DNA of 18,818 bases from Ignavibacteriales bacterium (lineage in GTDB: Bacteria > Bacteroidota > Ignavibacteria > Ignavibacteriales > Ignavibacteriaceae), in NCBI GenBank assembly GCA_027347125.1, contig DAIERC010000453.1, positions 1 through 18,818 on the forward strand. Reading direction: 5' to 3'. Below are positions 1-8,626 of the stretch, piece after piece; the stretch's first letter is position 1; each line of letters begins with the position of its first letter. The translations under genes and the position numbers were made by a program. Below the pieces are notes generated by a model. That model was not told the DNA's origin. It searched no databases and worked only from the letters and a program-made list of their open reading frames with translations.

Positions 1-272
1 ACGATTTTGATTTCGGTTGCGATTTCCGTTATTCAAGCAAAGTTGAAGAGATGGATTACGAGCTTGTAAATCTTGGCCTTCTCAAGGATGGAAGAAGCAG
101 GGTAGAAATAAGAGTATTTGATTTAAGGGTTGCTTACAACATGGAGCCGCTCGGGCTGCCTGCTAAGCTTTATTTGAATGTGAACAACATTTTCAATTAC
201 AATTATGTTGAATTGATAGGCAACATTGCGCCGATAAGAGATTATTCATTGAGTATGGAATTTTTATTTTAG
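1..272 (+). CDS. TonB-dependent outer-membrane receptor, C-terminal end (5' partial)
   Basis: The gene runs in from the left edge; the first whole codon is at base 3 and it ends with TAG at 270-272. About 89 residues are visible. They show the alternating polar/aromatic pattern of the last strands of an outer-membrane beta-barrel. The segment LYLNVNNIFNYNYVE matches the typical penultimate-strand 'NVNNLFN..Y' of TonB-dependent receptors, and the protein ends in a strand closing with a C-terminal Phe, the usual Bam recognition signal. By family, such receptors import iron chelates, cobalamin or glycans using TonB energy. The plug, the TonB box and most of the barrel lie outside the window, so the substrate cannot be named. 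An ATG at 51 is internal and is not the start. Another type of beta-barrel protein is the main alternative. Confidence 0.72.
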   Translation, partial: DFDFGCDFRYSSKVEEMDYELVNLGLLKDGRSRVEIRVFDLRVAYNMEPLGLPAKLYLNVNNIFNYNYVELIGNIAPIRDYSLSMEFLF

Positions 273-289
273 CTTTGTAAATATTATTT

Positions 290-318
290 TTGTCGAAATT
301 TTTTATAACGGATAATTT
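290..318 (+). promoter_or_regulatory. Candidate sigma70-like promoter before the TatD-radical SAM gene
   Basis: TTGTCG at 290-295 and TAATTT at 313-318 are separated by 17 bases, between the receptor stop and the next start at 343. The fit to consensus is moderate. In sequence this AT-rich such matches occur by chance, so this is only a candidate. Confidence 0.3.
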
Positions 319-342
319 AGCACAGGGGAAGGAATTCCTGAA

Positions 343-1705
343 ATGTTTATAGATACACATGCGCATTTATTTTTTCCAAACTTTGCCGAAGACATTGATG
401 AGGTAATTAATAGAGCCAAAGAGTCAGGTCTAGATTACATCATTGTTCCTTCCACCGATCTTAAAAATGCCGCGCAAGCAATTGAGCTTTCCGAAAAATA
501 TGATTTTATTTACGCTGCGGTAGGCATTCACCCTCATGATACTAAAGATTGGGATAATTCACTTATCCCGAAAATTGAAGAACTAAGCAAGAACAAAAAA
601 GTTGTTGCCATCGGCGAAATAGGTTTGGATTATTACTACGATTTTTCTCCTAAGGAAAAACAAATTGAGGCGTTTAAAGCGCAGATAGAACTTGCGTTGA
701 GAATAAATAAACCGGTTATTATTCATAACCGTGAATCTGATAAAGATATGATGGAAATAATTAGATCATACCGCGACAGCGGGCTGAAAGCCCAGTTCCA
801 TTGTTTTAACGGAACGCTTGAAGACGCAAAAGAACTTATACGGATGAACCATTTTATTTCATTTACAGGTAACATAACATTTAAGAAATCCGACAGCTTA
901 AGAGATACTCTTTCCAATCTAAGCCTTGAAAGTATTATGCTTGAAACCGATTCTCCGTTTATGACGCCGGAGCCATACAGAGGAAAAAGAAATGAACCTT
1001 CATACGTAAAACTGGTTGCCGATAAAATGGCGGAAGTTCATCATCTAAATACTGAGGACGTTGCGCGTGTTACTTCTTACAATGTTTTCAGAATGTTCGG
1101 AATTGGCAGCAAGCCTAAAACCAGTTACTCTTATAAAATCGGAAATTCCCTCTATCTTAATATTACGAATAGATGCAACGCGAGCTGCGTATTTTGCGAC
1201 AGGGACGGCGAGGCCGTTTTAAGCGGTTATAATTTAAAACTCGAAAAAAATGAAGAACCGCCTGTCGATGTTTACATCAAAGAAATAGGCGACCCTACGC
1301 AGTATAAAGAAATTGTTTTTTGCGGTTACGGCGAACCGACAATACGATGGGAAACCGTAAAACATGTTGCAAGGTATGTTAAAGATACCGGCGGCAGAAC
1401 AAGATTAATTACAAACGGGCACGGCAGTTTAATTAATAAAAGAGATATTACCCCGGAACTTAACGGTTTGATAGATACTGTCTCAATCAGCTTTAACTCA
1501 CCCGATCCGAAACAATACGCCGAACTGATGGGGCTTAGCACTAGTTATTTTAATGAGATGATCGGCTTTGCGAAAAACGCGAAAAGTTACACTGAAAAAG
1601 TTGTTATGTCAATCGTCTCGATGAATGAAATTGATATAGAAAAAGCAAAAAAAAATAGTTGAAGAAAAAATCGGCGCCGAGTTTAGGGTGCGGCAATATT
1701 TTTAA
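343..1705 (+). CDS. TatD family metal-dependent hydrolase fused to TatD-associated radical SAM domain; frame broken near the 3' end
   Basis: Residues 1-255 form a TatD-type TIM-barrel deoxyribonuclease/hydrolase. Metal-site residues are visible: H6 and H8 (THAH), E92 (GEIGLDY), H128 (HNRE), H153 (HCFNG) and D203 (ETDSP). Residues from about 265 form a radical SAM domain with the 4Fe-4S motif C278-x3-C282-x2-C285 and a GYGEP segment near 328-332. This matches the radical SAM family known to sit beside or be fused to TatD, whose substrate is not established as far as I know. The as-read frame ends at 1660-1662 after 439 residues. Removing one A from the nine-A run at 1647-1655 continues the frame to TAA at 1703-1705 and adds a plausible tail ending EFRVRQYF, for 453 residues. 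The given end follows that corrected frame. This could be a sequencing error, a real mutation or slippage. A purine-rich stretch at 324-332 precedes the ATG. The fusion call is firm; its function is unknown. Confidence 0.88.
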
Positions 1706-1743
1706 GTAGTCAGTTTGTTACTTCGTTGCCGTTAAAATAATTA

Positions 1744-3222
1744 ATGTCAATTTTAATCGGCAAATTCTTTTCTAAAAACAAAAATATCCAAATGCGAAAA
1801 ATCTGTTTTGCGTTGTTATTCTTGAGTGCCTTTTCGGTTTATCCTCAAAGCAAGGAGCAATTACTTCAGGCAAGAATCGATTCGCTGCTGAGCGATAAAT
1901 TTTTCCAATCTACCCAAATAGCAGTTGATGTTTATGATCTTACAACCGGTGTAACACTTTATGAAAAGAATGAAAAGCTGCTTCTTAAACCTGCGTCTAA
2001 TTTAAAAATATTAACTACATCGGCGGCTCTCAATTATCTTGGTCCGTTATATAATTTTAAAACATCCGTTTTTTATACGGGCGGAATTGTAAACGGCACC
2101 CTGTACGGCGACCTTTATGTTGTCGGCGGGGGTGACCCAGATTTTTCCGAATACGATCTCGACTCTTTGGTAACGATGGTAACTCAAGCAGGAATAAAAA
2201 ATATTTCCGGCAACCTGATAGGCGATGTATCGATGATGGACTCGCTTTTCTGGGGAAAAGGATGGATGTGGGATGATGACCCATCTACGGACGCGCCATA
2301 TCTTACACCGCTGGTTATAAATGAGAATTCTATCGGCGTAATTGTAAAGCCGGCACGAACGGGCGAAGAACCGGTTGTTACTCTTGTTCCTGCAACTAAT
2401 TATTTTAATATTGAAAACAACGCGGTAACAGTGCCTGCCGACAGCCCCCAAACTGTTAGCGTCAACCGCGATTGGATTGAAAGAAAAAACACCCTCATAA
2501 TTAATGGGAATATTCGTAATCACGTAATACCGGATTCGTTAACTGATACGTTAAGAGTAAATGTGTACAACCCGGCAATGTTCTTCATCGAATTATTTAA
2601 AGAAGCTCTGAATAAAAAAGATATTGGTTTTAAGGGGAAAATATTTTTAGCCGATACCCCGGACTACGCCCGTGAATTATATACATTCAACAGGCCCCTA
2701 AAAGAAATTATTCAGGGGATAAATAAAAAAAGTTACAACCTTGGCGCTGAGATGTTGCTTTACGTGATGGCGGCTAAGTATTTCGGCAAGCCTGCAACGG
2801 CTGCAAACGGCGTTAAGATGGTAGATAGTTTAATATCTGGCATAGGAATGGAACCTAATGCGTACAGGATAGTGGATGGTTCCGGCGTTTCGCATTACAA
2901 TTTAGTTTCAGCTGAATTATTATTATCAGTGTTGAAATTTATTTATTATCAAAAACCTGAAATATTTAATTCTATTTATTCATCGCTGCCGGTTGCTGGC
3001 GTAGATGGCACATTGAAGAAAAGAATGTTAAATACTGCCGCCGAAGGAAATGTTCACGCTAAAACTGGTTCGCTTAGCGGGGTATCATCATTAGTCGGAT
3101 ATTTAAAAAATAAAAATAATGATCTGATTGCTTTTTCAATTATGATTGAAAACTTTGTCGGGAGTTCGAAAACAGCAAGAGATTTTCAGGATAAGATATG
3201 TAACCTTCTAATCGGTTATTAG
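1744..3222 (+). CDS. dacB: D-alanyl-D-alanine carboxypeptidase/endopeptidase, PBP4 type (peptidase S13)
   Basis: A penicillin-binding protein of the S13 family, which trims D-Ala-D-Ala ends or cleaves crosslinks of peptidoglycan in the periplasm. All three active-site motifs are present: SxxK as S85-N-L-K88 (in PASNLK), SxN as S330-Y-N332, and KTG as K440-T-G442. The long insertion between the first two motifs is typical of the family. Its 492 residues are close to E. coli PBP4 (477). A hydrophobic signal segment (ICFALLFLSAFSVY) lies at 20-33. The ATG at 1744 is the most upstream start; the ATG at 1792 gives a more usual short signal-peptide N-terminus (MRKICFALL) and may be the real one. 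Neither has an obvious ribosome-binding site. It starts 38 bases after the corrected end of the preceding gene and ends 7 bases before the next. Confidence 0.93.
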   Translation: MSILIGKFFSKNKNIQMRKICFALLFLSAFSVYPQSKEQLLQARIDSLLSDKFFQSTQIAVDVYDLTTGVTLYEKNEKLLLKPASNLKILTTSAALNYLGPLYNFKTSVFYTGGIVNGTLYGDLYVVGGGDPDFSEYDLDSLVTMVTQAGIKNISGNLIGDVSMMDSLFWGKGWMWDDDPSTDAPYLTPLVINENSIGVIVKPARTGEEPVVTLVPATNYFNIENNAVTVPADSPQTVSVNRDWIERKNTLIINGNIRNHVIPDSLTDTLRVNVYNPAMFFIELFKEALNKKDIGFKGKIFLADTPDYARELYTFNRPLKEIIQGINKKSYNLGAEMLLYVMAAKYFGKPATAANGVKMVDSLISGIGMEPNAYRIVDGSGVSHYNLVSAELLLSVLKFIYYQKPEIFNSIYSSLPVAGVDGTLKKRMLNTAAEGNVHAKTGSLSGVSSLVGYLKNKNNDLIAFSIMIENFVGSSKTARDFQDKICNLLIGY

Positions 3223-3229
3223 ATTAACT

Positions 3230-4168
3230 ATGGATAACCTTGCGATTATTTACGACGAAAAATTTTTGCTCCATGCTCCACAGTTTTATCATCCCGAAAA
3301 CCCTCAAAGAATAACTTCAATATTAAATTTGCTGAAAGAAAAATCATTTCTAAACGATGTGCAAATAATGCGGCCTGCATTGGCGCCTGATGAATATATC
3401 CTATCCGCGCATTCAGGTGAGCATTTATCCTTAGTGCGCGACTCAATTTTTGAAGGGAAAAATTTTATCGATTCAGGCGATACTTATGTTGTAAATGATT
3501 CATGGATTGCCGCACTTCTTTCAGCTGGAAGCGGATTAACCGCCGTTGATTTGGTTGCGGATAAAAAAGCAAAAAATGTTTTTTGCTTGATAAGACCTCC
3601 GGGCCATCATGCCGGTGTTTCCACGCCGATGGGATTTTGTTTATTTAATAATATTGCCATTGCTGCGCAATATGCATTACAAAAATATAAACTTAACAGG
3701 ATTGCAATTGTTGATTGGGATGTTCACCACGGCAACGGGACTCAGGAAATATTTTACGACACCGAAAAAGTTTATTACATCAGCTTGCATCAATATCCTT
3801 TTTATCCCGGCACGGGTTCCGAAGAAGAAAGAGGCGCTGGTAAAGGATTTGGATATACTCTAAATTTCCCTTTGCCTCCGCGAACCGACGGGAAAAAATA
3901 TCTCCAATTATTTGATCAATATATTTTAACCGAACTAAAAAACTTTAAGCCTCAGATGATACTAATCTCGGCCGGTTTCGATGCGCATGCAAAAGATCCG
4001 CTTGCAGATATGAAACTTGATGAAAATGATTTTGCCCTGATGACAATTAAGTTGAACGAGTTTGCCGACAAAAACAATATCGCAATAATTTCTTTCCTTG
4101 AAGGCGGGTATGATCTTAATGCCTTGGCTAAATCAGTTTTTGAGCATTTAAAAATACTTAAGCAATAA
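3230..4168 (+). CDS. Histone deacetylase / acetoin-utilization (AcuC) superfamily deacetylase
   Basis: A zinc-dependent arginase/deacetylase-fold amidohydrolase of 312 residues, full length for bacterial members. Visible motifs are RPPGHHAG with the His pair H126-H127, DWDVHHGNGT with zinc ligands D164 and H166, SAGFDAH with the third ligand D251, and EGGYD with the transition-state Tyr Y294. The active site therefore looks complete. Family members remove acetyl groups from lysine side chains, acetylpolyamines or other acetylated amines. The substrate here cannot be told from sequence, and 'histone' is only the family name. There is no signal peptide, so it is probably cytoplasmic. It starts 7 bases after the dacB stop, suggesting co-transcription, though no shared function is obvious. 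Confidence 0.93.
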   Translation: MDNLAIIYDEKFLLHAPQFYHPENPQRITSILNLLKEKSFLNDVQIMRPALAPDEYILSAHSGEHLSLVRDSIFEGKNFIDSGDTYVVNDSWIAALLSAGSGLTAVDLVADKKAKNVFCLIRPPGHHAGVSTPMGFCLFNNIAIAAQYALQKYKLNRIAIVDWDVHHGNGTQEIFYDTEKVYYISLHQYPFYPGTGSEEERGAGKGFGYTLNFPLPPRTDGKKYLQLFDQYILTELKNFKPQMILISAGFDAHAKDPLADMKLDENDFALMTIKLNEFADKNNIAIISFLEGGYDLNALAKSVFEHLKILKQ

Positions 4169-4232
4169 ATTTTATAGTGTTTGTATTTATTATAAATTTG
4201 CGGATGTAATTTTAAAAAGTTAGGAACATTGT

Positions 4233-5234
4233 TTGATACCTTTAAAAAGATCGTTTTTGTTTTTAGCTGTTTTAGCGCCGCTTGCTTTATCATTTTATTC
4301 ATGCGGTAAAGAGCCTCAAAAAGAAGTTAAACCGTTATACGAGCTTCAAAAAAATTATAACATCCCGAAATTCGATTCGGATAACGCTTATAGACAGGTG
4401 GAAGCGCAAGTTAAATTCGGGCCGCGTAACCCCGGTTCTAGAGGTCATGACGAAGCATTATATTATATTAGTAATGAGTTGAAAAAATATGCCGACGATG
4501 TAAAGCTTCAATCGTTTAATTATCCCGGTTATAACGGCGAGCAACTTGCATTAACAAATATAATTGCGAAATTTAATCCGGATAAAAAAGACAGAATTCT
4601 TTTTTGCGCTCACTGGGATACAAGGCCGCGTGCCGAACACGCAAAGGATACTACAAAAAGAAATCAGCCAATACTTGGTGCGAATGACGGTGCAAGCGGT
4701 TGCGGCGTGCTTTTAGAACTGGCGCGCTTGTTAAAAAACAACAAAGTTAATTACGGAATAGACCTTGTCTTTTTTGACGGCGAAGACTACGGTAAAGAAA
4801 GCGATCTGAATAACTTTTGTTTAGGCTCCAAATATTATTCGGCCAAGATACAATTTGATAAGATGCCCGCTTTCGCAGTGCTCCTGGATTTAGTCGGGGA
4901 CAAAGAAGCTCAATTTCCTCAAGAAGCTTATTCAATGCAATATGCCCCGGATGTTGTTAACATGATATGGGAGATAGCGCAATTACAAAACAGTAATGTT
5001 TTTTTGCAGGAAGAAGGCAACGGAATTTATGACGATCATGTTCCGCTGGAACAAGCCGGGATTAAAGCGATTGACATTATCGATTCCGATCTTGTTGGTG
5101 CGCATAACAAAGAAGCCCGCAGAAACTACTGGCACTCGGAGTTTGATAACATGAGTAACATCAGCAAAGAAACGCTCGGGCAACTGGGCAAAGTAATAAC
5201 TTACCTTATTTATTCAATTCAGTTTAACAAATAA
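4233..5234 (+). CDS. M28 family zinc hydrolase lipoprotein, glutaminyl-peptide cyclotransferase-like
   Basis: A 333-residue exported lipoprotein. The N-terminus has basic residues, a hydrophobic stretch and a lipobox-like end with Cys C24 (SFYSC). The M28 metallopeptidase/glutaminyl-cyclase core follows, with probable metal ligands and catalytic residues H127 (CAHWDTRP), D152 (GANDGASG), E184 (FFDGEDYG), D219 (LDLVGD) and H301 (YWHSEFDN). The pattern and spacing resemble bacterial glutaminyl cyclase-like M28 proteins more than classical aminopeptidases. Cyclization of N-terminal Gln or an aminopeptidase activity are both possible. The start is TTG at 4233; it is preferred because it begins the signal peptide and no suitable ATG exists nearby. 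It ends 4 bases before prmA, so the two are probably co-transcribed. Confidence 0.87.
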   Translation: MIPLKRSFLFLAVLAPLALSFYSCGKEPQKEVKPLYELQKNYNIPKFDSDNAYRQVEAQVKFGPRNPGSRGHDEALYYISNELKKYADDVKLQSFNYPGYNGEQLALTNIIAKFNPDKKDRILFCAHWDTRPRAEHAKDTTKRNQPILGANDGASGCGVLLELARLLKNNKVNYGIDLVFFDGEDYGKESDLNNFCLGSKYYSAKIQFDKMPAFAVLLDLVGDKEAQFPQEAYSMQYAPDVVNMIWEIAQLQNSNVFLQEEGNGIYDDHVPLEQAGIKAIDIIDSDLVGAHNKEARRNYWHSEFDNMSNISKETLGQLGKVITYLIYSIQFNK

Positions 5235-5238
5235 AATT

Positions 5239-6084
5239 ATGAGCTATTATAAAGAATTTACAATTACGGCGGAACCGTTTAACCCTGAAATTATTTCTAG
5301 CATTTTATGGGAGCTTGATATTACCGGCATAAACGAAGAGGTGAATTGTTTGAAGGCATTTGCCACTACCGACGGAGGGGTGACGGTAAAAGCCATATCG
5401 GCGCAATTACAAAAATTAGTTGAACAAAAAATGTTATTTGATTTTAAAGTTGAAGAATACCTTCTCGAAGAAAAAAATTGGAACGAAGAATGGGAAAAAA
5501 ATATTAATGTAATTGAAGTGTCTGATAAGATAGTTATAAAGCCTACCTTCAGGGAATACGAAAGAAAAGAAGGACAGATCGTCCTTACAATCGATCCCAA
5601 AATGTCGTTCGGTACTGGGGAACATCAAACTACAAAGCTGGTTTTAATGATGCTAGAAAAGTACGTTAAAAACGGAATGAATGTTTTGGATGTGGGGTCG
5701 GGAACGGGAATACTTGCTATTGCCGCTGTTAAACTTGGTGCTGAGTCGGCCATTGCGGTTGACAACGATGAATGGTGCTTTGACAACGCGAAAGAAAATT
5801 GTCTGCAAAATAATGTAACAGATAAAATTGAAGTAAAACTGGGCGAGATAAAAGATATTGCGGGGCAACAATTCAATCTTGTGCTGGCGAATATTCAAAA
5901 AAATATTCTTCTTGATATTGCCGATCAAATAAAAGAAAAAACCGCCGTTGGAGGGATAGTAATTCTTTCCGGGTTATTATTCTCAGACGAAGAGGATATT
6001 CTTAACGCCTACGGAAAACTGAATTATCGGTTTCTGGAAAAAGCCCAGCTTGACGAATGGATAGCGCTGGTTTTTAAAGGTTAA
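5239..6084 (+). CDS. prmA: Ribosomal protein L11 methyltransferase
   Basis: A class I SAM-dependent methyltransferase that by family methylates amino groups of ribosomal protein L11. The 281 residues are near the usual length. An N-terminal substrate-binding domain (about 1-90) precedes the diagnostic segment DPKMSFGTGEHQTT at 119-132, the SAM-binding loop DVGSGTG at 151-157, an acidic VDND at 174-177, and the LANIQKNILL segment at 216-225. This last matches the N-I/N catalytic-region motif of PrmA. It begins 4 bases after the M28 stop. Its 3' end overlaps the end of the convergent amidohydrolase gene by 11 bases, and no terminator is visible at that junction. Confidence 0.95.
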   Translation: MSYYKEFTITAEPFNPEIISSILWELDITGINEEVNCLKAFATTDGGVTVKAISAQLQKLVEQKMLFDFKVEEYLLEEKNWNEEWEKNINVIEVSDKIVIKPTFREYERKEGQIVLTIDPKMSFGTGEHQTTKLVLMMLEKYVKNGMNVLDVGSGTGILAIAAVKLGAESAIAVDNDEWCFDNAKENCLQNNVTDKIEVKLGEIKDIAGQQFNLVLANIQKNILLDIADQIKEKTAVGGIVILSGLLFSDEEDILNAYGKLNYRFLEKAQLDEWIALVFKG

Positions 6085-7687
6085 AAATTATTTCTCCGTC
6101 AAACACCGTCATTATTACTTTTGTAGTTTTAATTTCTTGCGGATCCATTTTTAATATATCTTTATCAAGCACAACAAAATCGGCAAGTTTTCCCGGCGTG
6201 ATACTGCCTTTCTCGTTTTCTTCAAAAGAAGCATAAGCGTTATTTATGGTATAACATTTTATAGCGTCTTCAACGGATATTTTTTGCCCGGGTATCCAGC
6301 CGTCCGGGTGGCTCCCGTCCAAAGTGCTTCTGGTAACCGCCGCGTAAATTCCCATTAATGGCTTTAGCGGCGCTACCGGCCAGTCGCTGCCGAAACAAAG
6401 TTTTGCTTTTTCATCAAGCAAAGATTTGAATGGATAGGTTCCATTTAACCTTTTACTTCCGATTTTCTTTTCTGCCCAGGATCCGTCGTCTATCAGATGG
6501 TGAGGCTGTACCGACGCAATTACTCCGAGTTCCGGAAATCTTTTTATATCATGTTCACGTAAATGCTGTGCGTGTTCAATTCTGAATCTTCTATCCCATC
6601 GCTGGTTTGTATTTGTAATCTTTTCGAACAGGTCAAGTACAAAAGAATTTGCTCTGTCGCCAATAGCATGGATTGAAAGTTGAAGTTTATTTTTATCCGC
6701 CTCAATACTCCACTTTTCAAGATTGCCGTTTGTAACAACATCCATTGGCAGCCCGTAATTATTTTCTTCATTTAAGTAAGGCTCAAAAAACCAAGCCGTG
6801 CCTGCGCCGAGGGATCCGTCGGCAAAAGCTTTAACCGATCCTGTTTTTAATTTAGCGGGATCAAGTTCATGCTGAATTTTTTGCGTGTTAAAATGATGAT
6901 AATCTTTTAACGGCATCCTGGAAAAAATTCTGCACGAAAGTTTATTCTCTTGCAAAAGATTCCGGTAAACCGGTAGATGCTCCGGCATGGTGATATCATG
7001 AATGCCGGTTACTCCGTTTTTCTTTGCTTCATTTAGCGCCGCAAGCGCAGCATCCTTTATTTCCAATTCATTTCTCTTAGGTATTACGCTGTAAACCAGG
7101 GGCATTGCGTTGTCTTTAAGAATTCCGGTTGGTTCCCCAGTTATAGAATCTTTTAAAATGCTTCCGCCCTCTGGGCATGGTGTATCTTTTGTAATGCCCG
7201 CAAGTTTAAGCGCGTACGAGTTGGCAAGAGCAATATGTTTGTCCAATCTTTCTATGAAAACCGGTGTACCGTCGGTGAAGTAATCGATCATTTCTTTTGA
7301 GGGTAATTGTTTCGTTTCCCATTCCTCATGGTTCCAATTACCGCCGGTAATCCACTTGCCCTTATTCTTCTCAACATATTTTCTTAATATCTGTTTAAAG
7401 TCCGAAGTTGATTTAGCCGTCTGTAAATCCAGTTCCAGCAAATAAAATCCGCCGTCAATAAAATGGGTATGGTTGTCTATAAATCCGGGAAGCATCAAAT
7501 TGCCCTCAAGGTCAATTACTTTGGTTTCAGAGTCAATCATTGCTTGTGCCGATTTATTATCGCCGGCGTAGATTATCCGGCTCTCATTTATAACCACGGC
7601 TTCGGCCAGGGGATTTAACTCATCAACGGTAAAAATTTTCCCGTTAATAAAAACCTTCTTACGCCCTTTAAAATTTTGATTATTCAC
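6074..7687 (-). CDS. Amidohydrolase family protein, YtcJ-like (Amidohydro_3)
   Basis: A 537-residue metal-dependent hydrolase of the YtcJ-like branch. Visible motifs are the metal-binding H73-x-H75 (DNHTH), the likely bridging Lys K286 in VKAFADGSLG, H340 (SIHAIGDRA), H372 (IEHAQH) and D435 (FGSDWPV). The C-terminus carries the usual GKLADFVVLD composite-domain segment. The start is GTG at 7687 and it directly precedes the beta-sandwich N-terminus (KVFINGKIFTVD). There is no signal peptide, unlike many exported relatives, so a cytoplasmic site is likely. The substrate is not predictable; members have been linked to N-substituted amino acids, amides and formamides. It is a single-gene unit, convergent with prmA and divergent from bshB1. 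Confidence 0.92.
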   Translation of the reverse strand: MNNQNFKGRKKVFINGKIFTVDELNPLAEAVVINESRIIYAGDNKSAQAMIDSETKVIDLEGNLMLPGFIDNHTHFIDGGFYLLELDLQTAKSTSDFKQILRKYVEKNKGKWITGGNWNHEEWETKQLPSKEMIDYFTDGTPVFIERLDKHIALANSYALKLAGITKDTPCPEGGSILKDSITGEPTGILKDNAMPLVYSVIPKRNELEIKDAALAALNEAKKNGVTGIHDITMPEHLPVYRNLLQENKLSCRIFSRMPLKDYHHFNTQKIQHELDPAKLKTGSVKAFADGSLGAGTAWFFEPYLNEENNYGLPMDVVTNGNLEKWSIEADKNKLQLSIHAIGDRANSFVLDLFEKITNTNQRWDRRFRIEHAQHLREHDIKRFPELGVIASVQPHHLIDDGSWAEKKIGSKRLNGTYPFKSLLDEKAKLCFGSDWPVAPLKPLMGIYAAVTRSTLDGSHPDGWIPGQKISVEDAIKCYTINNAYASFEENEKGSITPGKLADFVVLDKDILKMDPQEIKTTKVIMTVFDGEIIFNL

Positions 7688-7770
7688 TTTTCTATTATCC
7701 TTTTCGTGTCTTCTGCTTAAAAAACAATGTTTTTGCCGGCTAAATAATTTCCGGTAAGATTAAATGCCTA

Positions 7771-7800
7771 TTGTGAAATTATAAAATTATTTTTTAATAT
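7771..7800 (+). promoter_or_regulatory. Candidate sigma70-like promoter for bshB1
   Basis: TTGTGA at 7771-7776 and TAATAT at 7795-7800 with an 18-base spacer, 70 bases before the bshB1 ATG, in the 183-base divergent gap. It is a plausible match, but the region is very AT-rich. Confidence 0.35.
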
Positions 7801-7870
7801 GGACTCAAGGCAAAAAAATTCTTATGTTGGCAACAAGTAATTTTTCATCAATCAAATCTATTTACAAAAT

Positions 7871-8590
7871 ATGAATCTTGACGTAATTGTATTTGCGGCG
7901 CATCCCGATGACGCCGAACTTTCAATGGGTGGAACAATAGCTAAATTAACATCAAAAGATTTAAAAGTGGGCATAATCGATTTTACCCGCGGGGAACTTG
8001 GTACCAGAGGTTCGGCCGACATTAGGCAAAGAGAAGCTTTTCAAGCCGCTATTACGTTAAAAGCCGCGATAAGAGAAAACCTTAACATACCCGACGGTAA
8101 TATTGAATCGACTAAAGAAAATTTGATGAAAATTATTATGACCATTAGAAGGTATAAACCGAAAATAATTTTTGCACCTTATTTTAACGACAGGCATCCG
8201 GATCATATTGATGCAAGCAAGATGGTGAAGAAGGCTATGTTCTCAACTGGTCTTGCAAAAGTAAAAACATTCGATAAGGAAGTTGCGCAGGAACCGTATA
8301 GGCCACAAAAACTTTTTTATTATATGCAAACCTATACATTTGAGCCCACGGTAATTGTGGATATTACGGATTGTTTTCAGACTAAGATGAATGCGGTTAA
8401 AAATTATGAGTCTCAATTTCATAACCCAAGAAGCGCTGAGCCTGAAACTTTTATAAGCAGGCCGGAGTTTATTAAGTATGTTGAATCAAGAGCGCAATTT
8501 TACGGATTTCAAATCGGGAAGCATTACGGCGAACCTTTTTACTGTGAAGAAAAGATTGAGTATGATTTTGCGAAGATGTTAAAACATTAG
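7871..8590 (+). CDS. bshB1: Bacillithiol biosynthesis deacetylase BshB1
   Basis: A LmbE/PIG-L-fold zinc deacetylase that by family removes acetyl from N-acetylglucosaminyl malate, the second step of bacillithiol synthesis in the cytosol. The 239 residues are full length. Zinc ligands are H11 and D14 in AHPDDAE near the N-terminus and H112 in HPDH. The segment FTRGELGTRGSADIR (38-52) is characteristic of BshB1 rather than other LmbE proteins. The C-terminal region, with SAEPETFISRPEFIKYVESR, also fits. bshA and bshC are not in the window, as is usual for scattered bsh genes. It stands alone behind its own candidate promoter, with a hairpin just after its stop. Confidence 0.93.
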   Translation: MNLDVIVFAAHPDDAELSMGGTIAKLTSKDLKVGIIDFTRGELGTRGSADIRQREAFQAAITLKAAIRENLNIPDGNIESTKENLMKIIMTIRRYKPKIIFAPYFNDRHPDHIDASKMVKKAMFSTGLAKVKTFDKEVAQEPYRPQKLFYYMQTYTFEPTVIVDITDCFQTKMNAVKNYESQFHNPRSAEPETFISRPEFIKYVESRAQFYGFQIGKHYGEPFYCEEKIEYDFAKMLKH

Positions 8591-8597
8591 GCCGTTT

Positions 8598-8623
8598 ATA
8601 TTTTTTAAGAATCTAAAAAATAT
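8598..8623. terminator. AT-only hairpin between convergent genes, candidate bidirectional terminator
   Basis: A perfect 10-base inverted repeat (8598-8607 with 8614-8623) around a 6-base loop lies in the 36-base gap between bshB1 and the convergent M15 gene. The arms are T-rich or A-rich, giving U runs in either direction. A stem with only A-T pairs is weak, so confidence is moderate. Confidence 0.45.
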
Positions 8624-8626
8624 CTT

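Noticed and set aside
331..340. Palindrome around GGAATTCC just before the TatD-radical SAM start
   Set aside because: Short palindrome of a size expected by chance; no partner copy seen.
2047..2523. A long reverse-strand open frame of 158 codons inside dacB
   Set aside because: It lies entirely within a gene with all S13 motifs, and its translation shows no recognisable domain; it is a shadow frame.
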